Assembly: GCA_945787295.1 (NCBI GenBank) | Contig: CALZHQ010000022.1 | Location: 1 to 30,250, forward strand | DNA length: 30,250 nucleotides | DNA from: an uncultured Desulfuromonadales bacterium | Lineage (GTDB): Bacteria; Desulfobacterota; Desulfuromonadia; Desulfuromonadales; Geopsychrobacteraceae | Direction of reading: 5' to 3' | In this document: in pieces, positions 17,139 through 23,951 of the stretch | Layout: each line of letters begins with the position of its first letter | Position numbering within the stretch: the first letter of the stretch is position 1 | Position numbers and translations under genes: made by a program | The notes under the pieces: generated by a model | The model's database searches: none | The model's input: the letters and a program-made list of their open reading frames with translations, nothing else | What the model was told of the DNA's origin: nothing

Positions 17139-18074
17139 TTAGCGTAGCGCGCTGCAGAGCAGATCCCTTTTCAGTCCATCATCCCGGCAAAAACTGGACA
17201 AGCCGCGGCAGCCGCCAAAACAGATCTCATAATCACGACACCCTTCACAACCGACCGGGATTTCAGTTATCTGCTGCCGAATTTGCATGCGCAGCTGAGA
17301 CTGCCAGAGGTCGAGCAGATTCTCCTGGGTTATATCACCGAGTGGTTGGGGCCACGACGCACAGGGGAACAACTGCCCATATTTATCAATATACCCCAGA
17401 CTGTTGGCAGCTTGACACCCACCGTATTCACTCCTGCTGCCACCACTTAAAGGTTGCAGTAATTCCCAGAGAAAAAGATCGTGAACCTCTAGCTGCAGAT
17501 TGGGTATTTGCGGGACTCCGGAGGAACGAACCAGCCTTGTTAACTGCTCAAGATCATTACAATCAGGCAGAAACGACCTTTGCAAATCAGAATTAACACC
17601 GATTTTCTGGTTTGGCAACTTAAAACAGTTCACCTTTTCGGCAGCGCAAAAGTCTAACAATTCAAGGATAAGCGGAAGTTCTCCGTGACGCGGAACCCAG
17701 AGCAGCGAGGGGGCAAACCCAGCCGAACTGAGCTGATCCAACCGCTGCTTCAATAGAGGCAGATCCAGCTGGCCATCGACAACGGCCGCAGCACAGTCAA
17801 GAGACAAGGAAACCGACTTCGGGATCGACTCGAGCAGAGCGAGCTCGCCCCTCTCTCCTTTCAGCACGAGAGAAAGCTGACAACCGCCAGTGGTCAGTGT
17901 TTCCAGTAATGGCAAAACAGCTGGGTGCTGCAGAGGCTCCGCTTCCAGAGCGACAAAAAAAACACCCGCATCGAGTAACTGTCGGGCAATCTGCTGTAGT
18001 TGATCGGCATTAAGCAGATCAGCAGCAAGATCCCAACTGAGTCTCAAGGGTGCATCGAGCAAATCAACAGCCAT
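17139..18074 (-). CDS. GeoRSP-type SPASM protein lacking the radical SAM cluster
   Basis: A 311-residue protein with a full SPASM domain at the C-terminus: Cys220, Gly233-x4-Cys238, then C-x2-C-x5-C-x3-C at 276, 279, 285 and 289, with further cysteines at 296 and 307. The first 200 residues have the repeating helix-strand pattern of a radical SAM barrel, but the place where C-x3-C-x2-C should be (about 12-20) has no cysteine. It therefore probably binds auxiliary Fe-S clusters without cleaving SAM. This matches the SPASM partner of the GeoRSP system, whose exact role is unknown. The ATG at 18074 has no convincing Shine-Dalgarno and lies 3 nt after the distal in-frame stop of the small peptide gene. 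Confidence 0.82.
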   Translation of the reverse strand: MAVDLLDAPLRLSWDLAADLLNADQLQQIARQLLDAGVFFVALEAEPLQHPAVLPLLETLTTGGCQLSLVLKGERGELALLESIPKSVSLSLDCAAAVVDGQLDLPLLKQRLDQLSSAGFAPSLLWVPRHGELPLILELLDFCAAEKVNCFKLPNQKIGVNSDLQRSFLPDCNDLEQLTRLVRSSGVPQIPNLQLEVHDLFLWELLQPLSGGSRSEYGGCQAANSLGYIDKYGQLFPCASWPQPLGDITQENLLDLWQSQLRMQIRQQITEIPVGCEGCRDYEICFGGCRGLSSFCRDDGLKRDLLCSALR

Positions 18075-18077
18075 AAT

Positions 18078-18131
18078 TCAATATCCAGAAAAGAAACTGG
18101 GGGAGGCGACAGCGCCTCCCCCAGAGTTTCA
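18078..18131 (-). other. UGA codon and open read-through extension of the small peptide
   Basis: The peptide frame meets TGA at 18131-18129 directly after a cysteine codon and then stays open for 16 codons to a second TGA at 18080-18078. If the first UGA were read as selenocysteine, the product would have 35 residues and contain Cys-Sec followed by a Gly/Ser-rich tail beginning NSGGGAVASPS. The hairpin at 18097-18124 lies within this stretch. The extension is what the sequence permits; actual read-through is hypothesis. Confidence 0.4.
18091..18124 (-). terminator. Strong hairpin after the peptide UGA: attenuator/terminator or SECIS-like element
   Basis: On the minus strand a perfect 12-bp stem, CTGGGGGAGGCG with CGCCTCCCCCAG, closes the 4-nt loop CTGT (18112-18109). 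It is followed by TTTCTTTTCT, which is what a Rho-independent terminator looks like; termination here would favour the peptide over the downstream maturation genes. The stem also begins 4 nt after the UGA and the apical loop begins 16 nt after it. That is close to the placement of bacterial SECIS elements such as that of E. coli fdhF, and the loop holds a GU. The structure is certain; its role is not. Confidence 0.75.
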
Positions 18132-18185
18132 GCAGGGGTGTACGTTCGAGGAACCGACCACCCGGGGCTTGATATACTTCTTCAT
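18129..18185 (-). CDS. Small precursor peptide, possibly selenocysteine-containing (…HPC-UGA)
   Basis: A tiny gene between the radical SAM and SPASM genes. It encodes MKKYIKPRVVGSSNVHPC and then UGA, 18 residues by the standard code. The ATG at 18185 is preceded 6 nt upstream by AAAGGAGGT (18200-18192), the best ribosome-binding site in this cluster, which argues strongly that it is translated. The lysine-rich start and Cys-bearing end resemble precursors of peptides modified by radical SAM/SPASM enzymes, and the neighbours PqqD-like, radical SAM/SPASM and SPASM proteins are the expected maturation machinery. The modified residues are probably in GSSNVHPC. UGA after Cys, an adjacent hairpin and nearby selenium-type genes raise the possibility of a Cys-Sec ending. 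Translation is well supported; substrate role is inference; Sec is hypothesis. Confidence 0.75.
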   Translation of the reverse strand: MKKYIKPRVVGSSNVHPC

Positions 18186-18191
18186 TGGCTG

Positions 18192-18200
18192 ACCTCCTTT
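18192..18200 (-). promoter_or_regulatory. Perfect Shine-Dalgarno of the small peptide gene
   Basis: AAAGGAGGT on the minus strand, 6 nt before the ATG at 18185, complementary to the 16S rRNA 3' end over its whole core. The genes on both sides have weak or no such site, so the peptide should be made in excess over its enzymes, as is usual for precursor peptides. Confidence 0.85.
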
Positions 18201-18237
18201 CAGGGTTTTTCGGGTTAATGTTCTGTTGCCTGTGCGA

Positions 18238-19242
18238 TTATTTCCAACAATGAGGATCTGGCTCACTAAGATCACCGGTCGTGGCAAAAGCACGTGCCGT
18301 GCAGCCGCCTAGACAATCCTGATAGGCACCGCAGCCCTGACACTTGCCTTTGGCTTCTTTGTTGCGCATACCGTTCAAAACAGGTGAATTGTACCACAGA
18401 TCCTCAAAATCATCTTTCAAAATATTACCAACCACCAATGGAATAAACCCACAGGGAGTAATATCGCCATTGGGGCGTAAATGAAGGGACAGTTTACCGC
18501 AACTACTCCCCTTGACCAGCGGGTTATCTTCGTAACCAGGCAAAGACGCGATCACCGGATCATCAAACGAAATCAACAGATCCTTGGTTTCGCTTTTGAC
18601 CCGAAGAGCCTCAACATAAAAGCCCTTCCACTCCTCAGGGGTCAGATCGAGGTCTTCACGATTTTTAAAGCCCCGGCCACTACACTTGAAGTTATGCAGG
18701 AATACCTGCGCCACCTTGTGCTTGCGAGCCAGATCAAGCAAAGAACGAAAATCCATAAAATTGATCCGCGAGATCACGGAACTCATGGTGGTTTTGACGC
18801 CCACAGAGTGCAAAGCATCGAGAGCCGCCGTCGCCCGCTCGAACGAGCCGTTGCGGTTGCGGAAATCGTCGTGCGACGCCCCTTCTGCACTGTCGATACT
18901 GATCCCGACACTTTTAAACCCGGCATCCTTGATCTGCTGGGCGGTCGCATGATCGAGTAACCAGCCGTTGGAATTCATCGAGACATTCAACCCCTTACTG
19001 GAGGCATAGCTGGTGACTTCCAGCAGATCCTCACGAATCAGCGGCTCGCCACCACCGAAATTGATAAACGGCACCTGCTGCTCCGCCAGCACATCAACGA
19101 TCTGCTTGATCTGTGCGGTCGGCAACTCTTCAGCAACTTCATCACGGCTGTAGCAATGGCTGCAGGTAAAATTACACTTGTAGGACAGGGTCCAGTTAAA
19201 GGTCAGTGGAGCAGAAAACTGCTCGGTAATTGCATCAGCCAT
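18238..19242 (-). CDS. GeoRSP-type radical SAM/SPASM peptide-modifying enzyme
   Basis: A 334-residue radical SAM enzyme. The SAM-binding cluster motif C-x3-C-x2-C is at Cys23, Cys27 and Cys30 (CNFTCSHC), followed by FGGGEPL at 62-68. The C-terminal SPASM domain is complete: Cys248, Gly259-x4-Cys264, then C-x2-C-x5-C-x3-C at 301, 304, 310 and 314, and Cys332, enough for two auxiliary Fe-S clusters. Such enzymes make thioether, carbon-carbon or other cross-links in ribosomal peptides. The gene order PqqD-like, radical SAM/SPASM, SPASM identifies the named but functionally uncharacterised GeoRSP system. It overlaps the PqqD-like gene by 8 nt, and the presumed substrate gene starts 53 nt downstream. 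The reaction catalysed is unknown. Confidence 0.9.
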   Translation of the reverse strand: MADAITEQFSAPLTFNWTLSYKCNFTCSHCYSRDEVAEELPTAQIKQIVDVLAEQQVPFINFGGGEPLIREDLLEVTSYASSKGLNVSMNSNGWLLDHATAQQIKDAGFKSVGISIDSAEGASHDDFRNRNGSFERATAALDALHSVGVKTTMSSVISRINFMDFRSLLDLARKHKVAQVFLHNFKCSGRGFKNREDLDLTPEEWKGFYVEALRVKSETKDLLISFDDPVIASLPGYEDNPLVKGSSCGKLSLHLRPNGDITPCGFIPLVVGNILKDDFEDLWYNSPVLNGMRNKEAKGKCQGCGAYQDCLGGCTARAFATTGDLSEPDPHCWK

Positions 19243-19564
19243 AAATCAACCACTCTCGCTGCAACAGGTCCTGAACAAATTCGCTCACATCCTCAGACAG
19301 AACTTCGCGTTCAACCTCAAATTCTTCCAACAAGCAATCGACGATCTGTCCTTCACTGCGGGTTCCGTCGCAGAGGTCCCAGATCATTCCGCCGAGCAGA
19401 TTGAGCTGATGCATCATGCCGGAAATCAACAGGATGACAGTCCCCCGTTCTTCAACATCGCCCCCCTCTGCAAGCGCCTGCAGCACCTGTTGTTCTCGAC
19501 GTTTTTCATGCCGCCAGACAATTTCGGGATTACGTTGCAATACAGACAAAATCAGACCTTTCAC
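19235..19564 (-). CDS. PqqD-like peptide chaperone (GeoRSP type)
   Basis: A 109-residue protein with a PqqD-like winged-helix fold. The clearest part is GTVILLISGMMHQLNLLGGMIWDLCDGTRS (about 41-70, shown here in outline), followed by a helical region ending in FVQDLLQREWLIYG. PqqD domains bind the leader of a precursor peptide and present it to the radical SAM enzyme. The start is a GTG at 19564, 5 nt after the YedE-like gene stop, with only a weak AGAAAGA site, and its end overlaps the radical SAM gene by 8 nt. The residues before about 35 are charged and variable. Role is inferred from family and position. Confidence 0.83.
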   Translation of the reverse strand: MKGLILSVLQRNPEIVWRHEKRREQQVLQALAEGGDVEERGTVILLISGMMHQLNLLGGMIWDLCDGTRSEGQIVDCLLEEFEVEREVLSEDVSEFVQDLLQREWLIYG

Positions 19565-19569
19565 TCTTT

Positions 19570-20646
19570 CTAAGCTGTTTCGCGTTCGCGAAACAGCAGC
19601 AGGTTCAACAAGAAGAACGCCAAGCCAGCGATCACAGCCACTTTGCCGTACAAGGGAACACCAGCCGCGGTCCCTGCCAGCTGCCAGGACTGTACCAGCC
19701 CGGCTCCGAGGAACATGCCGACCACGACCAGCCCGGCATCGGCATCACCCTCGCCCGCCTTGATCAACTGCCTGAAAGGGCAGCCACCAATCAACACCGA
19801 AATCGAACCGACCAGCAGCATCCCGAGAAAACTCCAGAGCATATCGAGGTGTGCCCCCGGCTGCCCGTAAAAACCGGGATTAAAACCACCACTTACCAGC
19901 GAACCGGTAAAGGCAATCAGGATAAAGATCAAAAAGCCCCAGAACAGCTGCGCGCGCAAGCCCATCACCAGTAGATCGCGCAGCCCCCCGGTGATACAGA
20001 AACGGGTTCGCTGGGCGAGCGCACCGAGCAACAGACCGATACCAAGTGCGATCATCACAGGTGCAGCTTCTGCGGCACTGCCGCGATCGGAGAACAGAAT
20101 AAACCCGGGCCGCAGCAGCAGGAATCCGAGTAACAATAAAAACAGCAGCGGGGTCCAGAAACCGGAACCGCCACGTTCTTTTTTGGCACTTCCCAGATGC
20201 ACACCAGCCGCCAAAGCTTTAAGACCGAGCCAAACACCGACCACCAGACCGAACAGGCCCGGCAGGCTGGTCCAATCGCCAGCGGTTACGCGCAAAAACA
20301 ACTTGATCGGACAACCGATAAAGACCGCACAGCCGACGATCAGGAAAACCCCGGAGAGCAAGCGCGGTAACGGAGCGCTGCCCCCCCTGGAGGAAAACTC
20401 GCGAAAACCGAGTGCCGACAACGAAGAACCGAGCACAAAACCGATCAACTCCGGACGCAGGTACTGCATCCGCGCGTTATCGTGCAAACCGAGGGCACCG
20501 GCGCTGTTCTCCAAAAAACAGGAGACGCAGATGCCAGAATTCTCCGGGTTCCCGAGCACCGCCAGCCAGACGCCGAACAGGCCGAGCAGGCCACCTGCGA
20601 CCATTACAAACCAGGTATGCGGATCACGCAGCGCCTGGCGCATCAC
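19570..20646 (-). CDS. YedE-family membrane transporter (selenium/sulfur import)
   Basis: A 358-residue polytopic membrane protein with about nine hydrophobic segments, related to YedE/YeeE. Family motifs are visible: GICVSCF with Cys40 and Cys43, FIGCPIKLFLR, RTRFCITGGLRD and IGGCPFRQLIKAGEGDADAG. YeeE members carry thiosulfate, while YedE/FdhT members are associated with selenium use; the full-length two-repeat form and the cluster here fit the selenium branch better. It overlaps the TPR-like gene by 4 nt and is followed 5 nt later by the PqqD-like gene, so it is firmly in the peptide operon. The substrate is inferred, not shown. Confidence 0.83.
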   Translation of the reverse strand: MMRQALRDPHTWFVMVAGGLLGLFGVWLAVLGNPENSGICVSCFLENSAGALGLHDNARMQYLRPELIGFVLGSSLSALGFREFSSRGGSAPLPRLLSGVFLIVGCAVFIGCPIKLFLRVTAGDWTSLPGLFGLVVGVWLGLKALAAGVHLGSAKKERGGSGFWTPLLFLLLLGFLLLRPGFILFSDRGSAAEAAPVMIALGIGLLLGALAQRTRFCITGGLRDLLVMGLRAQLFWGFLIFILIAFTGSLVSGGFNPGFYGQPGAHLDMLWSFLGMLLVGSISVLIGGCPFRQLIKAGEGDADAGLVVVGMFLGAGLVQSWQLAGTAAGVPLYGKVAVIAGLAFFLLNLLLFRERETA

Positions 20647-21179
20647 TCACACCCTCCGGCCATCCGGCCCTGCAAATAGTAAAGATTCCTCAATGCGGCC
20701 TGCAATACAGCCGTACTTTGCGACGCTGCTTTCTCCTTAAGTTTCGGCAGCTGTTGCTCCAATAGCTGGTCGATCAGTGTCCGCCGCGACATAGGGCTGT
20801 TTTGGTCGACATAATCGCCATTCATCCGTACCGCCTGTGCCAGATGCTCCACCGCCTGCGGGACTGCCTGCAGTTTCAGCAAGAGTTCACCGCGCAGCAG
20901 TTCACCGTGGGCCTCATCCGGATAACGGCGTGACAGTTCGTCCAGCTTCAACAGGGCTGATTCGTATTGACCGCCAGTCCGTAACTCATTGACCGGCGCG
21001 TAAAGCTGCTGCAGAAAACTGACCTTGGCCTGATAAGCCATATCCCGTTCAATCGCTTTATCAACTGCCAGACTCGACTGCGATGCCTGAGAGCCACTGC
21101 CGATCAGCAAAGCACCGGTCGCAGCGGCACAGATCAGCAACAGAACTCCGAGCAATATGTCAAAACGATCTTTCAGCAA
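20643..21179 (-). CDS. Membrane-anchored TPR-like protein, uncharacterised
   Basis: A 178-residue protein with a hydrophobic N-terminal segment (about 8-27) that should act as an uncleaved anchor or signal. The following region resembles one to two tetratricopeptide-like helical pairs: YESALLKLDELSRRYPDEAH and LLKLQAVPQAVEHLAQAVRM. A helical C-terminus ends MAGGCE. Such proteins usually mediate protein contacts at the membrane face. It starts 3 nt after the PhnD-like gene stop and overlaps the YedE-like gene (ATGA), suggesting the product works with one of them. I do not recognise a specific family. Confidence 0.65.
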   Translation of the reverse strand: MLKDRFDILLGVLLLICAAATGALLIGSGSQASQSSLAVDKAIERDMAYQAKVSFLQQLYAPVNELRTGGQYESALLKLDELSRRYPDEAHGELLRGELLLKLQAVPQAVEHLAQAVRMNGDYVDQNSPMSRRTLIDQLLEQQLPKLKEKAASQSTAVLQAALRNLYYLQGRMAGGCE

Positions 21180-21182
21180 TCC

Positions 21183-22094
21183 TTAAAACTCCTGATAGGG
21201 CGGCATATTGGCGCGCTTGGCCATCTCCCGCAGCAGGTCGTAATCACTGTCCTGCAGTGCTTCGAAACCATCAATCCAGGCCGATGCCAGAACCTTTAAC
21301 TGCTCACCCTGATAATCGACAGTCTCGGCATGGGACAAATCGACCAGCACTTGACGAAACTTCTTCACCAGCTCCGGGTCGAGGTCCTTACGGGCGCCGA
21401 AAGTGCAGTAAGGAAAGATCGGGCTTTGGCCGAGGATTACGAAATCATCGGCGGTAATCTTCCCTTCACGGGTCATCAGCTCAAGATCGAGCGACGGCGC
21501 AGCAGCCACATCAAACTCACCGAAGTAAACGGCGTAAACGACCTTTTCATGTTTGAAGGAGCCGGACGGTATCGCGTAGTAGGCGATATCCAGTTCCGGA
21601 TCGATTCCTTCACGCAGCATCAGATCATACTGAGCCAAAAAACCACTCGGCGCCAATTGCGGGCCGAAGATCATCCGCTTACCCTTGATATCCTCCAGTT
21701 TCTCGATGCCACTCCCCTTCTTGGCAATGATCGAACCGGCGGTGTGTGAACCGTAATTGCCCCTTTTTTCCGTAGCCACCAGCTCAATCTGCTGGTTTTC
21801 ACGCATGATCACGTAAACCAGCGAATTGGTGTGGGTAAAATCGAACTCGCCAGCGGCAAATCGTTCCGGAAAATCCTGAGTATCAACCGGGATCGCCTGG
21901 AATTCGATGTTCAGCTTATCGGACAAATATTTGGTCAGCGGTCGAAACCGGTTCAGGGTTTCCTCTTCGCTGTTACAATTCATATAACCGATCTTCATGA
22001 CCGGCCGCTCGCCGGAACCCTGGCATGCTACCAATGAAAAAAGCAGCAGTCCGATCAACATTTTCCCCACTATGCGCAAAGTAAACCTCATCAC
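21183..22094 (-). CDS. PhnD-like periplasmic oxyanion-binding lipoprotein
   Basis: A 303-residue substrate-binding protein of the phosphate/phosphite/phosphonate (PhnD) type. The signal peptide ends in a lipobox, LVAC with the lipid-bearing Cys24. The mature part shows GYMNCNSEEETLNRFRPL, the FDFTHTNSLVYVIMR stretch that lines the pocket in the family, and the GPQLAPSGFLAQY and GEFDVAAAPS segments. Related proteins bind phosphonate, phosphite or other oxyanions. No ABC permease or ATPase is encoded nearby. Given the cluster, binding of a selenium oxyanion is a guess; a sensor role is equally possible. It is tightly packed between the beta-helix gene (7-nt gap) and the TPR-like gene. Confidence 0.8.
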   Translation of the reverse strand: MMRFTLRIVGKMLIGLLLFSLVACQGSGERPVMKIGYMNCNSEEETLNRFRPLTKYLSDKLNIEFQAIPVDTQDFPERFAAGEFDFTHTNSLVYVIMRENQQIELVATEKRGNYGSHTAGSIIAKKGSGIEKLEDIKGKRMIFGPQLAPSGFLAQYDLMLREGIDPELDIAYYAIPSGSFKHEKVVYAVYFGEFDVAAAPSLDLELMTREGKITADDFVILGQSPIFPYCTFGARKDLDPELVKKFRQVLVDLSHAETVDYQGEQLKVLASAWIDGFEALQDSDYDLLREMAKRANMPPYQEF

Positions 22095-22101
22095 AAATAA
22101 T

Positions 22102-23163
22102 CTATTCTTCCACCACCGGTCCAGCTAAAGGGGTCGCAACGATGACCCTGCCAACTGCCGGCCGCAATTCGTGGTCGATAATCAGCAGCGGAGCTTCTCC
22201 GTACCAGTTAGCGCCAACCTCAAAATCATCCACACTGTCATTCACCAGGGTCTGCTGGTGGTTGCCAGTGATATGGTTACCGCTCACTTCACCACCGGCA
22301 TGCTGCACCTTGATTCCGGACCGGCCATTGTTGCTGATCCGGTTGCCTGACAACTCAATCAAGCTATCTTCAAGATAGATGCCATGTTCCAGGTTACTGC
22401 TGAACAGATTGCTTCGCGCCTCGCCTCGGCTGCGCTGCAGATATAAACCACGACGGTTGGTTTCGATCTGACTGTTCGAGATGACAAACTCCGAATCGCG
22501 CAGACTGATGCCGTTGATGCGGTTATTACTGATGACACTATCGTCCAGCTGCAGATTGACGAAAACCGCCCGAACCCCCCAGTTATTCTGTGAAACCAGG
22601 TTGCGTTTCAGGTTGACTGTCGAATCGCGAAACTGCAGACCGTTAAAATTACCGATAAACGCGCAATCCTCGATCAGCACGTCAGACTCCTGGAACTGGG
22701 CGCCTCGCTGGTTGTTGCGGAAACTGCTGTTACGCAATTCGGCCCTGGAGAAATGGGCGTGAAATCCCCGATAGGCGTACTCCACCAGGCAATGCTCGAG
22801 GATATTCGGCTCGATCTCGCTCATCATCATGTTGAGCGCCCCCCAGTCGGCCACCCTGGGCGTTGCTTCAGCCGAAGTGAAGACAATCGGCTGCTCCGCC
22901 GTACCGCGTGCCAGCAGCCGCCCCTGGATAAAAATTTCGTGTTCACCGATTTGATCAGAATTACTATCGTAACGGGTGAAGCGGACGCGGGTTCCAGGGC
23001 GAATTTCAAGCGTTATGCCCATGGCCACCGTCAGAATTCCGTCTATCAACACCTCCCCTTCCCAGACGGTATCCTTATAGAGAGAGGTCTCACCCTGATA
23101 ATGCAGCAGGGCCTGGGCCGGCAGCGGCAGAAGGAGCAGAATCAACAGCAGGCGCAGCATCAT
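22102..23163 (-). CDS. Exported right-handed parallel beta-helix protein (NosD-like)
   Basis: A 353-residue protein with a clear signal peptide (MMLRLLLILLLLPLPAQA). The body is built of repeated units of about 22 residues rich in N-N-x-x-G-I/L and S-x-x patterns, for example ISNNRINGISLRDS, IETNRRGLYLQRS, FSSNLEHGIYLEDS and ISNNGRSGIKVQHA, the mark of a right-handed parallel beta-helix. NosD and pectate lyase-like proteins share the fold. An initial segment with IDGILTVAMGITLEIRPGT is shared with the next protein upstream, so the two are probably paralogous. It overlaps that gene by 4 nt. Binding or enzymatic role is unknown. Confidence 0.8.
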   Translation of the reverse strand: MMLRLLLILLLLPLPAQALLHYQGETSLYKDTVWEGEVLIDGILTVAMGITLEIRPGTRVRFTRYDSNSDQIGEHEIFIQGRLLARGTAEQPIVFTSAEATPRVADWGALNMMMSEIEPNILEHCLVEYAYRGFHAHFSRAELRNSSFRNNQRGAQFQESDVLIEDCAFIGNFNGLQFRDSTVNLKRNLVSQNNWGVRAVFVNLQLDDSVISNNRINGISLRDSEFVISNSQIETNRRGLYLQRSRGEARSNLFSSNLEHGIYLEDSLIELSGNRISNNGRSGIKVQHAGGEVSGNHITGNHQQTLVNDSVDDFEVGANWYGEAPLLIIDHELRPAVGRVIVATPLAGPVVEE

Positions 23164-23951
23164 TTCTGCCCTTCCGGATAGCGCCGATACGTTTGCCGAT
23201 TGTCGACCAGCTGATTCGATGCCGCAAACTCAACACCAACCGGCAACACGACGCCGCGATCATTCCCCCTAATCAGGTTGTCGCTGAAGATGCCACGACA
23301 CTCCCGACCGATATACAGCCCCTCCTCCTGCTGTTCGCTTATCCGACTGCCACTCACCTGTGGCGCGCTCTGATCCCAGCAAAACAAGCCCGCCTCGCCA
23401 TCGGCTATCGAACTGTCAGTGATCACCGGCGCACTCTGCTGCTGCAGCAGCACGCCGTAGCGACTGCGCAGAACCCGCAGGGAGCGGATCCGTGGAGAAG
23501 CGTTCAGGCAGAGCACTCCCGCCTCGGCCTGCTCGATGACGACATGCGCCAATTGAACCTGATCGGTATCGATCAGCTGCAGACCGGACCAGAGAATCGC
23601 TTTGGGATCATCGGTCACCGGTTTGAAAACGATCGGTCTTTCTGCCGTCCCAACAGCCTGCAGAGCGCCGCGAACCAGGACTTCGACTTCGCGGGAGAGA
23701 AACTCAGGATCAATTTTGGTGCTGTCGGAAGGTTGCACATAGATGGTCGTGCCCGGCTCGATCGTCAGAGTCAGACCGGCCGGGACCTGGAGGTCGGCGG
23801 AGAGCAGGTAATTACCATCCAGCAGCAGATCCTGAGGCAGTGTCCCACCGATCACCGGCAACTGCAGAGGGTCAATAACCTGCGGAGCTGGTTGTCCGGC
23901 CGCACAGCCGAGCAGCAGAACAGTACAGATGATGGCAAACCGGTTTCTCAT
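23160..23951 (-). CDS. Beta-helix lipoprotein, paralogue of the neighbouring exported protein
   Basis: A 263-residue protein opening with a short signal peptide and lipobox LLGC (Cys16), so probably lipid-anchored. It then has a beta-helix start segment, LQVPAGLTLTIEPGTTIYVQPSD, resembling the one in the downstream gene, and parallel beta-helix coils such as VLLQQQSAPVITDSSIADGEAG and LFCWDQSAPQVSGSRISEQQEEG, given here in outline. There are fewer coils than in its neighbour. The ATG overlaps the stop of the half-size binding protein gene and its own stop overlaps the next start, both ATGA. I infer that the two beta-helix proteins act as a pair in the periplasm. Confidence 0.76.
   Translation of the reverse strand: MRNRFAIICTVLLLGCAAGQPAPQVIDPLQLPVIGGTLPQDLLLDGNYLLSADLQVPAGLTLTIEPGTTIYVQPSDSTKIDPEFLSREVEVLVRGALQAVGTAERPIVFKPVTDDPKAILWSGLQLIDTDQVQLAHVVIEQAEAGVLCLNASPRIRSLRVLRSRYGVLLQQQSAPVITDSSIADGEAGLFCWDQSAPQVSGSRISEQQEEGLYIGRECRGIFSDNLIRGNDRGVVLPVGVEFAASNQLVDNRQTYRRYPEGQK

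Noticed and set aside
19991..20740. Plus-strand 249-codon frame
   Set aside because: It is antisense to the YedE-like gene; the translation is rich in Pro, Arg and Ser as expected for the reverse of hydrophobic codons.
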